A stretch of DNA of 64,000 bases from Clostridium thermobutyricum (GTDB lineage: Bacteria; Bacillota; Clostridia; Ch29): the NCBI GenBank assembly GCA_016842005.1, contig JAENYD010000002.1, forward strand, positions 62,001-126,000. Direction: 5' to 3'. Under the pieces are notes generated by a model. That model was not told the DNA's origin and made no database searches. It worked only from the letters and a program-made list of their open reading frames with translations. Both the position numbers and the translations under genes were made by a program. The first letter of the stretch is position 1, and every line of letters begins with the position of its first letter. Below are positions 1 to 8,184 of this stretch, one piece after another.

Positions 1-288
1 GTAATGCTCGCATTAAAGATGCTGGATGGAGAGTTGCCGGTACCTGTGGAGAAGATGCATGTGGAGCTGCACTATCTGCATTCCCGCAACGGCGGTATAC
101 AACGGCTTGTCAAGAAGAAGGGGGAAATTGTTGAGGAAGGCGAAATCCTCGGTGAAATCTATGATGTGTTTGGGAACAAGATAGAAGAATTGAAGGCTCC
201 CTATAGGGGCGTTGTGATCGGCTTCTGGAGTGTTCCGGTTATCCGTCCTGGAGACTGGTGGTATCTATATGCCAAAATTCTGGATTGA
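1..288 (+). CDS. Aspartoacylase/succinylglutamate desuccinylase-like protein, 3' end only
   Basis: The reading frame is open from the first base, so only the last ~95 codons are present. The visible part has the C-terminal lipoyl-like barrel typical of the AstE/AspA zinc carboxypeptidase-like family: a run of short beta strands, the segment GGIQRLVKKKGEIVEEGEIL, then LKAPYRGVVIG and a PGDWWYLYA ending. The zinc-binding domain lies upstream, outside the window. Family members remove acyl groups from N-acyl amino acids. The genes that follow (two membrane proteins and an M20 amidohydrolase) fit an uptake and deacylation cluster, but the substrate is unknown. The family call rests on the C-terminal domain only. 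Confidence 0.7.
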   Translation, partial: VMLALKMLDGELPVPVEKMHVELHYLHSRNGGIQRLVKKKGEIVEEGEILGEIYDVFGNKIEELKAPYRGVVIGFWSVPVIRPGDWWYLYAKILD

Positions 289-353
289 TAATAACACCGG
301 TTTCTCACGGTGTTTATATAAAGGGACGCAATATTAAAAGAAGGAGGTATTTT

Positions 354-1049
354 ATGAATTATCAAGAAATTGCCAACAGTCCATTACTATGGATGGCATG
401 CGGACTCTGTGTAGGCCTTGTACTGTTTCAATCGGCTTTATTTGTTAGGAAATCAATTACTGTCGGCAGACAACTGGAAATCACTGATGCGCAAATGAAG
501 AGCGCTGTGAAGAGCAGTATCAGCTCGTCCATAGGACCATCTCTGGCTATTCTGGCCGGTATGGTATCTCTACTGGTGGCAATGGGCGGGCCTATCTCCT
601 GGTTCAGGCTCTCTTATATCGGTTCGGTTGCCTATGAACTGATGGCTGCCGGTTTCGGGGCTGATGCCGTGGGCGTAACCCTGGGTGGTCCGGACATGAA
701 TGCTGTAGCCTTTGCCAATGGCGTCTGGACTATGACACTGGGGTCCATTGGCTGGGTGTTGTTCACCGCCCTGGCCACTCCAAAGCTTGACCAGTTCCGC
801 AACGTTCTGGCAGGAGGAAGAAAAGCGATGCTTCCCATTGTATCTGCCGGTGCCATGTGCGGGGCATTCTCCTACCTGAGTCTGGACAGAGTATTCCGAT
901 TCAACAGTCAGACCACTGCTGCCGTATCAGGTTTTGTTATTATGTCTCTCTTCATGATTTACAACAAAAAGCATAAAAAGCAGTGGATCAAGGAATGGGC
1001 CTTTACAATTTCCATGTTTGCAGGCATGGCCATTTCCATCTTATTTTAG
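354..1049 (+). CDS. DUF5058 family membrane protein
   Basis: A 231-residue integral membrane protein with about six hydrophobic segments and a polar stretch after the first (residues ~28-55). It resembles the DUF5058 family, which is found next to a second membrane protein and an M20 peptidase. The ATG at 354 is preceded by a strong AAGGAGGT at 340-347; the frame is open further upstream to a GTG, but that has no ribosome binding site and overlaps the previous gene. The next gene starts 15 bases downstream. The two membrane proteins probably form a small-molecule transporter; this is inferred from co-location, not shown. Function is not established. Confidence 0.7.
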   Translation: MNYQEIANSPLLWMACGLCVGLVLFQSALFVRKSITVGRQLEITDAQMKSAVKSSISSSIGPSLAILAGMVSLLVAMGGPISWFRLSYIGSVAYELMAAGFGADAVGVTLGGPDMNAVAFANGVWTMTLGSIGWVLFTALATPKLDQFRNVLAGGRKAMLPIVSAGAMCGAFSYLSLDRVFRFNSQTTAAVSGFVIMSLFMIYNKKHKKQWIKEWAFTISMFAGMAISILF

Positions 1050-1063
1050 AGAGGAGGAACAAT

Positions 1064-1783
1064 ATGGATAATAATATGGAAAAAACCACTACCATGTATA
1101 ATGAGGAATATATTCCGTATATAATTAAATGGGGCAGGGCAACCAACCTGCTGGGTGTGCTTCTGGCCTTTGTGCCGGCTTTGATTTGCACATTCGTTTT
1201 TGACCTTCATCCCGGTATAGGCGCCATTACGGCAGGCTTTATCATGCAGGCCAGCGTGAGCGGTGTATTCTGGTTTGTAGAGCCTATTTCCTATTTCCCG
1301 GTCCTCGGGGTGCCGGCCACTTATATGTCCTTCCTTTCCGGTAATATAGGCAATCTGCGTTTGCCTGCGTCGGTGGCAGCCCTGGAGGCATCGGACATTG
1401 AACCTGGAACCGAAAAGGGTGCGGTTATCGCAACTATAGGTGTTGCCATTTCCATTATTGTCAATATTGCGATGCTTACAATCGGTGCTATTCTTGGGGC
1501 TTCGGTGCTGGGTATGATGCCGGCCGGTGTCGTTGCTGCCCTGAACAATATCCTGCCGGCACTGTTCGGTGCCATGCTGGCGCAGCAGTTCGTGGCCAAT
1601 CCTAAAATCGGTACGGTGGCTGTTATACTGGCCGGAACTATGATTGCACTGAATAAGGCCGGGGCTCTGTCTTTCCTTCCCGGATATCCGGTTTACCTGG
1701 TCATCATCGTATCTGTATTCGGCAGTATTTTAATCGGCAGAAAGATGCATGAAATGGGGTTGCTGGACAAAAAGACAGAATAA
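1064..1783 (+). CDS. Integral membrane protein, partner of the DUF5058 protein
   Basis: A 239-residue protein with a short charged N-terminus (residues 1-20) and about six membrane segments, including long Gly/Ala-rich helices at ~120-200. The ATG at 1064 follows GAGGAGG at 1051-1057. A longer frame from 983 would overlap the upstream gene and has no ribosome binding site. It is clearly co-transcribed with the DUF5058 gene and lies upstream of an AbgB-like amidohydrolase. The likely role is as second subunit of a transporter for an acylated amino acid or peptide-like compound. This is inferred from context only; no transporter signature is recognised. Confidence 0.6.
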   Translation: MDNNMEKTTTMYNEEYIPYIIKWGRATNLLGVLLAFVPALICTFVFDLHPGIGAITAGFIMQASVSGVFWFVEPISYFPVLGVPATYMSFLSGNIGNLRLPASVAALEASDIEPGTEKGAVIATIGVAISIIVNIAMLTIGAILGASVLGMMPAGVVAALNNILPALFGAMLAQQFVANPKIGTVAVILAGTMIALNKAGALSFLPGYPVYLVIIVSVFGSILIGRKMHEMGLLDKKTE

Positions 1784-1940
1784 CTGAGCGGAGGGAAATA
1801 ACCAGGACTTCTTTAACGGTATTCTAATATAATAATCATAATAGAATAATGAGGAAAGTTTTTCGTGGTTTTCTGCGGTGCAACAAATTCTTTGCAAGCA
1901 ACTATCGGTAGTGTTGATTATTTACAGGGGGAGGATCGCT

Positions 1941-3320
1941 ATGGGCAAAAAAACACTGTTTGACCTTATCGATCAAAATGAGAAAGTCTTAAAAGACATG
2001 GCCAGAACCATATGGGAAAATCCCGAAGGGGCTTTCAATGAGAAGAAGGCCTCCGGGTTGCAACGGGATTATCTGGCAAAGCAAGGTTTCAATATTATTG
2101 ATGTCCCTGACGTGGAAACTGCCTTTATAGCTGAAACAGGTCAAGGGAAGCCGGTAATAGGAATTCTGGGCGAATATGATGCCCTCCCGGGGATGTCCCA
2201 GAAAGTATCATCCGTAAAAGAAGCATATGACAACAGCGGATACGGGCATGGATGCGGCCACAATCTTCTGGGAACCGGTGGAGTGGGGGCTGTGGCAGCC
2301 CTCAAAGAACTGATGGAGACTGAACATATCAAAGGAACTCTCAGATATTATGGTTGTCCGGCCGAAGAGACACTGTCAGGGAAAGTGGTTATGGCCAGAA
2401 AAGGAGTTTTTGACGACCTTGACGCTTGTATCAGCTGGCATCCTGCAAGCATGAATGTGGTATGGGGCTGCAGTTTCCTTGCGGTGAATTCCATGAAATT
2501 TGCTTTCAAAGGTATTCCGGCCCATGCGGCGGCGGCACCCCAGGCCGGAAGAAGCGCCCTGGACGCAGTGGAACTGATGAATGTGGGAGCCAACTATCTC
2601 CGCGAGCATGTAATTGAGAAGGCGCGTATCCATTATGTAATAACCAACGGTGGTATGGCCCCCAATATCGTACCCGATAATGCAGAAGTCTGGTATTATG
2701 TGAGAGCTCCCAGAAGAGCAGATGTCAGGGAAATCACTGAACGGCTGAAAAAAATCGCCCAAGGGGCTGCCATGATGACCGAAACCACTATGGAATACGA
2801 GCTGGTTGCCGGTTGTTATGACGTTATTGCCAGCAAAACCTTGGGAGAGTTGATGCATAATAATATGGTTGAAGTGGGTCCGCCCAAATTCACCAAAGAA
2901 GATTATGAGTTCGGGTCCAAACTTTCGGCCCTTACCACCAAAGATGAAAAGAAGAAGGTAATGTCTACTTATTTTGCTCCGGACCATGTTTTGGATAAAG
3001 TTCTCTGCGATGAGATTATTGAGATAGATGACAGCGATCTCATAATGGCAGGTTCGGTAGACGCCGGCGATGTCAGCTATATAGTACCCTTTGCCCAGAT
3101 TACGGCAGCGACATGGCCGGTGGGTACTGCAGCCCATACCTGGATAGCTACCGCTTCCTCGGGTTCAGGTATTGGTATGAATGCCATGATGTTTGCAGCT
3201 AAAACCATGGCCGGGACTGTTTATGACCTGTTCAAGGACACTACCAAGGTCGATGCGGCCAAAGCGGAATTTGAGAAAAGGCTGGGTGGTTTCAAATATA
3301 TATCGCCCTTTGATGAATAG
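1941..3320 (+). CDS. M20 family amidohydrolase, AbgB-like
   Basis: A 459-residue metallohydrolase of the M20 peptidase/AbgB type. Visible family features are GILGEYDALPGM (first metal-site region, residues ~73-84), GYGHGCGHNLLGTG (~100-113, metal-binding His/Cys), PAEETLSGK (~139-147, catalytic and metal Glu) and the dimerisation lid with FKGIPAHAAAAP (~183-194). A late His lies in GTAAHTW (~395-401). AbgB hydrolyses p-aminobenzoyl-glutamate; relatives cleave other N-acyl amino acids or dipeptides. The ATG at 1941 follows GGGGGAGG at 1927-1934. The aspartoacylase-like gene and two membrane proteins upstream point to a scavenging pathway for an N-acylated amino acid. Confidence 0.85.
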   Translation: MGKKTLFDLIDQNEKVLKDMARTIWENPEGAFNEKKASGLQRDYLAKQGFNIIDVPDVETAFIAETGQGKPVIGILGEYDALPGMSQKVSSVKEAYDNSGYGHGCGHNLLGTGGVGAVAALKELMETEHIKGTLRYYGCPAEETLSGKVVMARKGVFDDLDACISWHPASMNVVWGCSFLAVNSMKFAFKGIPAHAAAAPQAGRSALDAVELMNVGANYLREHVIEKARIHYVITNGGMAPNIVPDNAEVWYYVRAPRRADVREITERLKKIAQGAAMMTETTMEYELVAGCYDVIASKTLGELMHNNMVEVGPPKFTKEDYEFGSKLSALTTKDEKKKVMSTYFAPDHVLDKVLCDEIIEIDDSDLIMAGSVDAGDVSYIVPFAQITAATWPVGTAAHTWIATASSGSGIGMNAMMFAAKTMAGTVYDLFKDTTKVDAAKAEFEKRLGGFKYISPFDE

Positions 3321-3332
3321 AGAATGAATGGA

Positions 3333-3392
3333 ACAGAAACTGGCGGAATACAATGATAAAGACAATTCTGTCATTGTATTCTGCCATTCTGT
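3333..3392 (+). terminator. Long hairpin after the M20 gene
   Basis: A nested inverted repeat begins 12 bases after the stop codon: ACAGAA (3333-3338) pairs with TTCTGT (3387-3392), and the 15-base arm 3342-3356 pairs with 3371-3385 with one mismatch. There is no clear T-run, so it may stabilise the mRNA end rather than act as a classical intrinsic terminator. Confidence 0.55.
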
Positions 3393-3580
3393 GCCAAGGA
3401 TAACTGGTTACCTTTGAAAAGATACCAGTATAGAATTATCATATATCCGGCTTTGATTTGCATTTCATTTCGAGGCTGTTTCACAGATTCAATTCCGCCT
3501 ATATACTGCAGTTTATGGGTGAATACGCCGTTGTCAAACCAAATTTCCCTTATCTTAAAAATTTTAAAAATGATGGTATT

Positions 3581-3659
3581 CGTTATCCCGTGACGTAGTG
3601 CCGCTTGCCTGCCCTTTAAGAGGACGGGAGTATTAGCGGCGGCAGTCATCGGGTAAAAT
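3581..3659 (+). repeat. Dispersed palindromic repeat, copy R1 (plus orientation)
   Basis: This is the core of the window's palindromic repeat family: left arm with GTTATCC and GACGTAGTGCCGCTT, apical hairpin GCCC-TTTAAGAGGACGGGAG, right arm TATTAGCGGCGG and GTCATCGGGTAAAAT. The arms pair with each other (CCGCTT with TTAGCGG; TTATCC with the end of the right arm). It lies in the 430-base gap between the M20 gene and the MoaD-like gene; the rest of that gap holds the hairpin at 3333-3392 and no supported gene. Confidence 0.75.
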
Positions 3660-3750
3660 AACAGTGGCGCAAATATTACAAAGGGGAGGAAGGAAAGAGG
3701 AAATTCATATAGAAATGTATTAACTACCATCAACTTGAGAGGGAGATGTC

Positions 3751-4020
3751 ATGATTATAAGGTTTTTAGCTCCTTTCGCCGAGGAACTGGGTGCCGGGGA
3801 GTGCAGTATTGAACTTCAGCGGCCCAAAACTCTGGAGGAACTGCTGGGCCTCCTGGCAGACCGCCATGCAGGATTTCGCAAATATATCAGTCGTGGAGAC
3901 CGGGACAATAATTACAGGCACAGTTTTGTATGCATAAGGGGTGGACGGATGCTGAAATTGCAGGATACGGTGGAGAATGACGATACGATTGAGATAATTG
4001 CTCCCATTATGGGAGGATAG
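3751..4020 (+). CDS. MoaD/ThiS-family ubiquitin-like sulfur carrier
   Basis: An 89-residue beta-grasp protein ending in the diagnostic Gly-Gly (IIAPIMGG). In MoaD and ThiS this tail is adenylated and thiocarboxylated so that the protein can donate sulfur, for molybdopterin in the case of MoaD. The ATG at 3751 follows GAGAGGGAG. The gene ends 17 bases before an aldehyde ferredoxin oxidoreductase, an enzyme that needs a tungsten-bis-pterin cofactor. MoaD-like genes commonly sit beside such oxidoreductases, so it probably serves cofactor sulfuration for that enzyme. The specific partner is inferred. Confidence 0.85.
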   Translation: MIIRFLAPFAEELGAGECSIELQRPKTLEELLGLLADRHAGFRKYISRGDRDNNYRHSFVCIRGGRMLKLQDTVENDDTIEIIAPIMGG

Positions 4021-4037
4021 ACGAAGGAGGTATATAT

Positions 4038-5888
4038 ATGCCGGGTGGCTACTGCGGGAAAATTCTGCGGGTAAATCTGACGGATGGAAGGATTGAAGAG
4101 CAGTCCCTGTCCGAAGAATTCCTGAGGGCTTATGTGGGGGGCAGCGGGATAGGGGCCAGGTTCCTGTACGACCTGACCGGCGCTTCCACAGACCCTCTGG
4201 GGGAAGAAAACCCCATGATATTTATGACCGGGCCTTTTGCCAATACATCCATACCCACTTCAGGCAGGCACCAGATTGTTTCCAGGTCGCCTCTCACGGG
4301 GGTATACGGTGAGAGCGATGCCGGAGGTACCTGGGGGGCCGGGCTCAAAAAGTGCGGTTACGACGGTGTCATAGTGGAAGGCTGCTCTCCGGGACCGGTC
4401 TATGTGCTTATAGAAGAAGGCAGAGCCCGGATAAGGGATGCGGCGTTTATCTGGGGCAGGGACACCTATGAAACCGATGAAATGCTGAAAGAGGTTCATG
4501 GTAAAGACATAACGGTATCCTGCATCGGGCCCGCCGGGGAAAAACTGGTCAAGCTGGCATCCATAATGCACGACGGCCGGGATGGGAGGGCCGCCGGGAG
4601 AACCGGCCTGGGGGCGGTGATGGGCTCCAAAAAGCTTAAGGCCATTGTGGTGGCCGGGGGTATGAAAACGGCGGTGGCGGACGGGGAAAGGCTCAAAGGA
4701 AGCATCAAGGGGCTGGCCCCCACCATTGTAAAAAATACGGCGGCCATGGGGAAATACGGTACCGCCAATACGGTAATCGGCGCATACAAATTAGGGGATT
4801 TTCCCATGCAGAACTGGAAGAAGTACAGCTGGAGCGGGGTGGAAAATGTGTCGGGTCCCCGGATGGCCGATACCATTCTTACGGGGAGATATTTTTGCCA
4901 CAGCTGCATAATAGGTTGCGGCAGGGAAGTGGAAATAAAGTCGGGACCCTATGCCATGAGGGGAGCGGGTCCTGAATACGAAACCATAGGCAGCCTGGGG
5001 GGCATGTGTCTGGTTGACAACCTGGAGGCCATAGCCTATGGCGGGGAACTGTGCAACCGGTACGGCATTGATACCATTTCCACCGGCAGTGCCATTGCCT
5101 TTGCCATGGAGCTATACGAAAAGGGATTGCTGACCAGGGAGGATACCGATGGGGTAGAACTCATCTGGGGCAGCGAAAAGTCTATGCTGGACATGGTTCA
5201 CAGGATTGGCAGGGGGGAGGGCTTCGGCCAGCTGCTGGGTGAGGGCGTAAGGGAAGCGGCCCGGAAGATTGGCGGCATGGCGGAAGAATATGCAGTCCAT
5301 GTGAAAGGCCTGGAGCTTCCGGCCCATGACCCCAGGGCCTTCAACAGCCTGGGGCTGGGTTATGCCGTGTCGGACAGGGGGGCCTGTCACGTGGCCGGTG
5401 CCAGCTATTTCTTCGAGAAGGCGGTAACAATGCCCGAGCTGGGTATTGACGAGGTAATGGACCGCCTGAGGACGGATGAGCAGGGAGAGTTTCAGATGAA
5501 GTCCCTGGACCTCATGAATATGATGGATTCTCTGAAACTGTGCAAGTTTATACTGTACGGCGGTGTCAAGACCAATCATATGAGGGAATGGCTGAAATAT
5601 GTTACGGGGTGGGATATGGATATTGACGAGTTCATGACAGCAGGAGAGAGAATATCCAATATTAAGAGGATGTTCAATGTAAGATGCGGCATGAGCAGGA
5701 AAGACGATACCCTGCCCCTCCGGATACTGACCGAACCCCATACCGAAGGGGGAGCGGCGGGCAACCTGCCTCCCCTGGGCAGGATGCTCAGCGAGTATTA
5801 TAATGCCAGGGGCTGGGATACCGACGGCATTCCAAAGGCGGAAACCCTTCAGAGATTGGGGCTTGCAGCCCTGGCTTCATCCCGGTGA
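4038..5888 (+). CDS. aor: Aldehyde ferredoxin oxidoreductase (tungsten pterin enzyme)
   Basis: A 616-residue protein of the usual AOR length. It oxidises aldehydes to carboxylic acids with ferredoxin as acceptor, in the cytoplasm of anaerobes. The N-terminal pterin-binding domain begins GGYCGKILRVNL and has TGPFANTSIPTSGR (residues ~64-77). The [4Fe-4S] cysteines are C287, C290 and C294 (CHSCIIGC), with the fourth at C502 in SLKLCKF, as in the family. The ATG at 4038 follows AAGGAGGT. Translation is probably coupled with the MoaD-like gene upstream. The physiological aldehyde is unknown; amino-acid-derived aldehydes are plausible in an amino-acid fermenter. Confidence 0.93.
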   Translation: MPGGYCGKILRVNLTDGRIEEQSLSEEFLRAYVGGSGIGARFLYDLTGASTDPLGEENPMIFMTGPFANTSIPTSGRHQIVSRSPLTGVYGESDAGGTWGAGLKKCGYDGVIVEGCSPGPVYVLIEEGRARIRDAAFIWGRDTYETDEMLKEVHGKDITVSCIGPAGEKLVKLASIMHDGRDGRAAGRTGLGAVMGSKKLKAIVVAGGMKTAVADGERLKGSIKGLAPTIVKNTAAMGKYGTANTVIGAYKLGDFPMQNWKKYSWSGVENVSGPRMADTILTGRYFCHSCIIGCGREVEIKSGPYAMRGAGPEYETIGSLGGMCLVDNLEAIAYGGELCNRYGIDTISTGSAIAFAMELYEKGLLTREDTDGVELIWGSEKSMLDMVHRIGRGEGFGQLLGEGVREAARKIGGMAEEYAVHVKGLELPAHDPRAFNSLGLGYAVSDRGACHVAGASYFFEKAVTMPELGIDEVMDRLRTDEQGEFQMKSLDLMNMMDSLKLCKFILYGGVKTNHMREWLKYVTGWDMDIDEFMTAGERISNIKRMFNVRCGMSRKDDTLPLRILTEPHTEGGAAGNLPPLGRMLSEYYNARGWDTDGIPKAETLQRLGLAALASSR

Positions 5889-5892
5889 GCGG

Positions 5893-5955
5893 TCAGGGGA
5901 CACACCTGCTGCAGCCTCGGTATTTTTGAGGGGCCAGAATGCGTCCTTGGGGATA
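5893..5955 (+). repeat. Degenerate copy of the apical B segment of the palindromic repeat
   Basis: The bases GGTCAGGGGACACACCTGCT and the following GGTATT match, with decay, the B segment seen intact at 9796-9846 and (inverted) at 30325-30390. It lies just after the aor stop codon. No palindromic arms are recognisable next to it. Confidence 0.5.
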
Positions 5956-6003
5956 ACCCAATCGGTTATGGAAGTAAGGGTATTTGCAGCATGAGGAGTC
6001 AAC

Positions 6004-6040
6004 AAATCAGGCGGAGATTTTTCAACCCCGCCTGATTTTT
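6004..6040 (+). terminator. Intrinsic terminator after aor
   Basis: The stem AAATCAGGCGG (6004-6014) pairs with CCGCCTGATTT (6028-6038), followed by T's. It lies between the convergent aor gene (plus) and the arsenic operon (minus). The inverted strand also has a short T-run, so it may act in both directions. Confidence 0.75.
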
Positions 6041-6080
6041 ACCTGCTTTCAAGGCAGATCCTGCACCTGCCGGCAGCAGT

Positions 6081-6380
6081 CTAACTGTTGGTCCCGTCCG
6101 AAATTTCCAGTTCAAATCTGCCGTATTCCTCCACATAAAAAGTTATCTTTTTGTCTTCTTCGCATTTTTCGAGGATCCTGTTCTCGACATAGAATGTAAT
6201 GTTGCCGACAATAAACCTGGTATAATCATCGGCGTTTTCCGGCTTCCCCATCGAACCCGATGGGCCTTCAAAAGCCATTCATCACCCTCTTATAACGTAG
6301 TCGGTCTTGATGGTCACAGCATCGCCTTTATTTTCAATAAAATCCAAAAACCACTGCGATGAGAGTTTTGCTTTCCTCAA
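6081..6380 (-). CDS. Candidate selenoprotein with tandem UGA (Sec-Sec), HesB-like small protein
   Basis: Read from TTG at 6380 (ribosome binding site GGGAGGGAG, 6383-6391) the frame gives 99 residues if the two consecutive TGA codons at 6284-6279 are read as selenocysteine (residues 33-34). Before them is LDFIENKGDAVTIKTDYVIRG; after them MAFEGPSGSMGKPENADDYT, then FIVGNITFYVENRILEK. Both halves look coding and resemble small HesB/IscA-like proteins that carry an adjacent Cys/Sec pair after a KGG-AVT-type strand and before a P-S-x-x-GKP segment. A SECIS-like hairpin starts two bases after the second TGA. The gene lies 67 bases after acr3 on the same strand. Ordinary calling would give only a 65-residue ORF from 6278. 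The alternative is a nonsense-mutated pseudogene, which the hairpin argues against. Confidence 0.75.
6241..6276 (-). promoter_or_regulatory. Bacterial SECIS-like hairpin
   Basis: On the minus strand the hairpin follows the tandem TGA. The lower stem is GGCTT (6276-6272) with AAGCC (6245-6241), with an asymmetric internal loop. The upper stem is a perfect 7 bp, CCCATCG with CGATGGG, closed by the loop GGTT (6257-6254). The loop starts 21 bases after the second TGA, in the range of bacterial SECIS elements, and has the GGU-type loop recognised by SelB. It lies inside the coding sequence, as bacterial SECIS elements do. Confidence 0.75.
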
Positions 6381-6447
6381 TATTCTCCCTCCCCTCTGCC
6401 GGACAGGAATGTGAATTTTATTTCGTTTCCTACGGCCTTATCGGATG

Positions 6448-7521
6448 TCAGTTTTGGATGGACTTCTGCGGGAACCAGTGCCCTGTCCTGTTTGCAATTC
6501 TTACAAGAGCCAGCATTACAGGTACTTCTACCAGTACGCCCACCACAGTTGCAAGGGCGGCACCCGATTCCAATCCGAACAGGGATATGGCAACGGCAAC
6601 CGCCAGTTCAAAGAAGTTACTGGCGCCAATCATTGCTGCAGGCGCAGCGATATTATGGTTGAGCTTCCATATCTTTGCCCAGGTATAGGCAATAAAGAAG
6701 ATGAAGAATGTCTGAATAATAAGGGGTACTGCAATCAATCCGATATGAAGGGGGTTACCCAGGATAATCTCACCCTGGAAAGAGAAGATGATAATCAGGG
6801 TGAGCAGTAATCCGACAATGGTGGTATTGTTAAATTTTTTAAGGAACACATTTTCAAAATACTCAATGCCTTTGTGGGCAATGACGTATTTCCTGGATAG
6901 ATATCCACCGGCCAGCGGAATTACCACAAAGAGAACCACCGACAGGAACAGTGTGTCGTAAGGCACCGATACATTGCTGACCCCAAGCAAAAATGCCACG
7001 ATGGGTGTAAATGCAACCAGCAGAATCAAGTCGTTTACTGCCACCTGAACCAGCGTATAAGCCGGATCCCCGTCAGTCAAATGGCTCCAGACAAATACCA
7101 TTGCAGTACAGGGAGCCGCTCCCAGCAGTACAGCCCCTGCCAGGTAGTCGGTGGCCAGGTCGGCGCCGATCCATGGTTTAAAGATAACCTTTAGAAACAA
7201 TACTGCTATTAAATACATGGTAAATGGTTTGATAAGCCAGTTGGTCACACAGGTTACCGTCAAACCCTTTGGTTTTTTTGTTGCCCTCACAATGCTGGAA
7301 AAGTCAATTTTCAGCATCATGGGATAGATCATAAGCCATATAAGTATGGCCACGGGGATGGAAACGTGAGCATATTCAAATCTGCTCAAAGTTTCGGGGA
7401 ATGCCGGGAATATCTGACCTATGACCACCCCTGCAATAATACATAATGCAACCCATATAGTAAGGTAGCGTTCAAAAAAGCCCAATCCACTCCCTTTGTT
7501 CTGTTGCTCCTGTTTTTCCAT
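6448..7521 (-). CDS. acr3: Arsenite efflux transporter, ACR3 family
   Basis: A 357-residue, ten-helix membrane protein that exports arsenite (and sometimes antimonite). The ACR3 signature [19 protein letters not shown] is present with the essential cysteine at residue 138, and the [13 protein letters not shown] signature occurs near residue 300. I chose ATG at 7521, preceded by AAAGGAG; a start at 7560 would overlap arsR. It follows arsR by 4 bases on the same strand and is followed by the candidate selenoprotein, so all three are probably one arsenite-induced transcript. Confidence 0.93.
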   Translation of the reverse strand: MEKQEQQNKGSGLGFFERYLTIWVALCIIAGVVIGQIFPAFPETLSRFEYAHVSIPVAILIWLMIYPMMLKIDFSSIVRATKKPKGLTVTCVTNWLIKPFTMYLIAVLFLKVIFKPWIGADLATDYLAGAVLLGAAPCTAMVFVWSHLTDGDPAYTLVQVAVNDLILLVAFTPIVAFLLGVSNVSVPYDTLFLSVVLFVVIPLAGGYLSRKYVIAHKGIEYFENVFLKKFNNTTIVGLLLTLIIIFSFQGEIILGNPLHIGLIAVPLIIQTFFIFFIAYTWAKIWKLNHNIAAPAAMIGASNFFELAVAVAISLFGLESGAALATVVGVLVEVPVMLALVRIANRTGHWFPQKSIQN

Positions 7522-7525
7522 ATAA

Positions 7526-7873
7526 CTATTCTCCTTTCCTGTCTGTATCAATAAAGTCATGCCTGTTATTATCGCAATCCGAAGGGCAGAACTTTATGTC
7601 ATTACATCTGGTGTTGATAATCCTGTTCAGGTCCTCAAGGAAGCTGTTCATTTCATCGTAGTTTATTTTATAAAAACGCCATCTTCCTCTTTTCTCGGAC
7701 GTAATCAACCGGCTTTCAACCAGCACGCTCAGATGATGGGAAATTGTCGGCTGGGTCAGGTCCATATTTTCCTTGAAGTCGCATGCGCACAATTCCCTGC
7801 AGGCCAGCAGTTTAAGGATTTTTATCCGGCTTTCGTCGCACAGGGCCTTTAATTTTGACATTAATCGGTCCAT
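7526..7873 (-). CDS. arsR: ArsR-family arsenic-responsive repressor
   Basis: A 115-residue winged-helix repressor. It carries the metalloid-sensing ELCACDF motif (C29 and C31) next to the recognition helix [19 protein letters not shown] and the wing segment [12 protein letters not shown]. Cys residues at 90, 97 and 101 in the tail could contribute to binding. Binding of As(III) releases ArsR from DNA. The ATG at 7873 follows GAGGTG. It heads the arsR-acr3-selenoprotein operon, and a perfect palindrome 14 bases upstream of its start is the probable operator. Confidence 0.92.
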   Translation of the reverse strand: MDRLMSKLKALCDESRIKILKLLACRELCACDFKENMDLTQPTISHHLSVLVESRLITSEKRGRWRFYKINYDEMNSFLEDLNRIINTRCNDIKFCPSDCDNNRHDFIDTDRKGE

Positions 7874-7886
7874 AGTATCACCTCAT

Positions 7887-7906
7887 ATATAGATAGCTAT
7901 CTATAT
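7887..7906. promoter_or_regulatory. Probable ArsR operator
   Basis: A perfect 20-base palindrome, ATATAGATAGCTATCTATAT, lies just upstream of arsR. ArsR repressors bind such imperfect or perfect dyads over their own promoters. Assigning it to ArsR rests on position. Confidence 0.75.
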
Positions 7907-8184
7907 GTTGGATTTTAATATATTATTTATTAAAAATCAATAGGCAAAATAATTTTACCAATTTTTGTCCGATGGCTACCGCTGTGTGGATAATATAATA
8001 AGGGAGCAATACAGGAAGAAAGGTAAACTCATTAAGAATATATGAGTTAATCGTAATTAATATCAAGACTTACAGGAGGTGTCCGAAATTGTCCCAAAGT
8101 CCGTGGAAATTGAGGGGGCGTTCCTGACGACAGTTTGTTAAACTGTTGGTTGGGAAAACCTGATAACGAAAGGAGACGCCACCA
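7907..8184. other. Gap between the ars operator and the IS256 fragment
   Basis: AT-rich to about 8070, then the left flank of the IS256-like element (8070-8184) with the transposase ribosome binding site AAAGGAG at 8169-8175. No gene is supported. The exact IS end could not be fixed because the right end is lost. Confidence 0.5.

Noticed and set aside
2376-3137. Long minus-strand ORF
   Set aside because: It lies wholly inside the M20 gene in another frame, has no family similarity and no ribosome binding site.
3371-3733. Minus-strand ORF of 120 codons
   Set aside because: It covers repeat R1 and the hairpin at 3333-3392; no ribosome binding site and no similarity.
6081-6278. A 65-residue stand-alone ORF starting at ATG 6278
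   Set aside because: The ATG lies directly after two in-frame TGA codons, upstream codons in the same frame look coding, and a SECIS-like hairpin overlaps this ATG. The longer read-through gene explains the data better.
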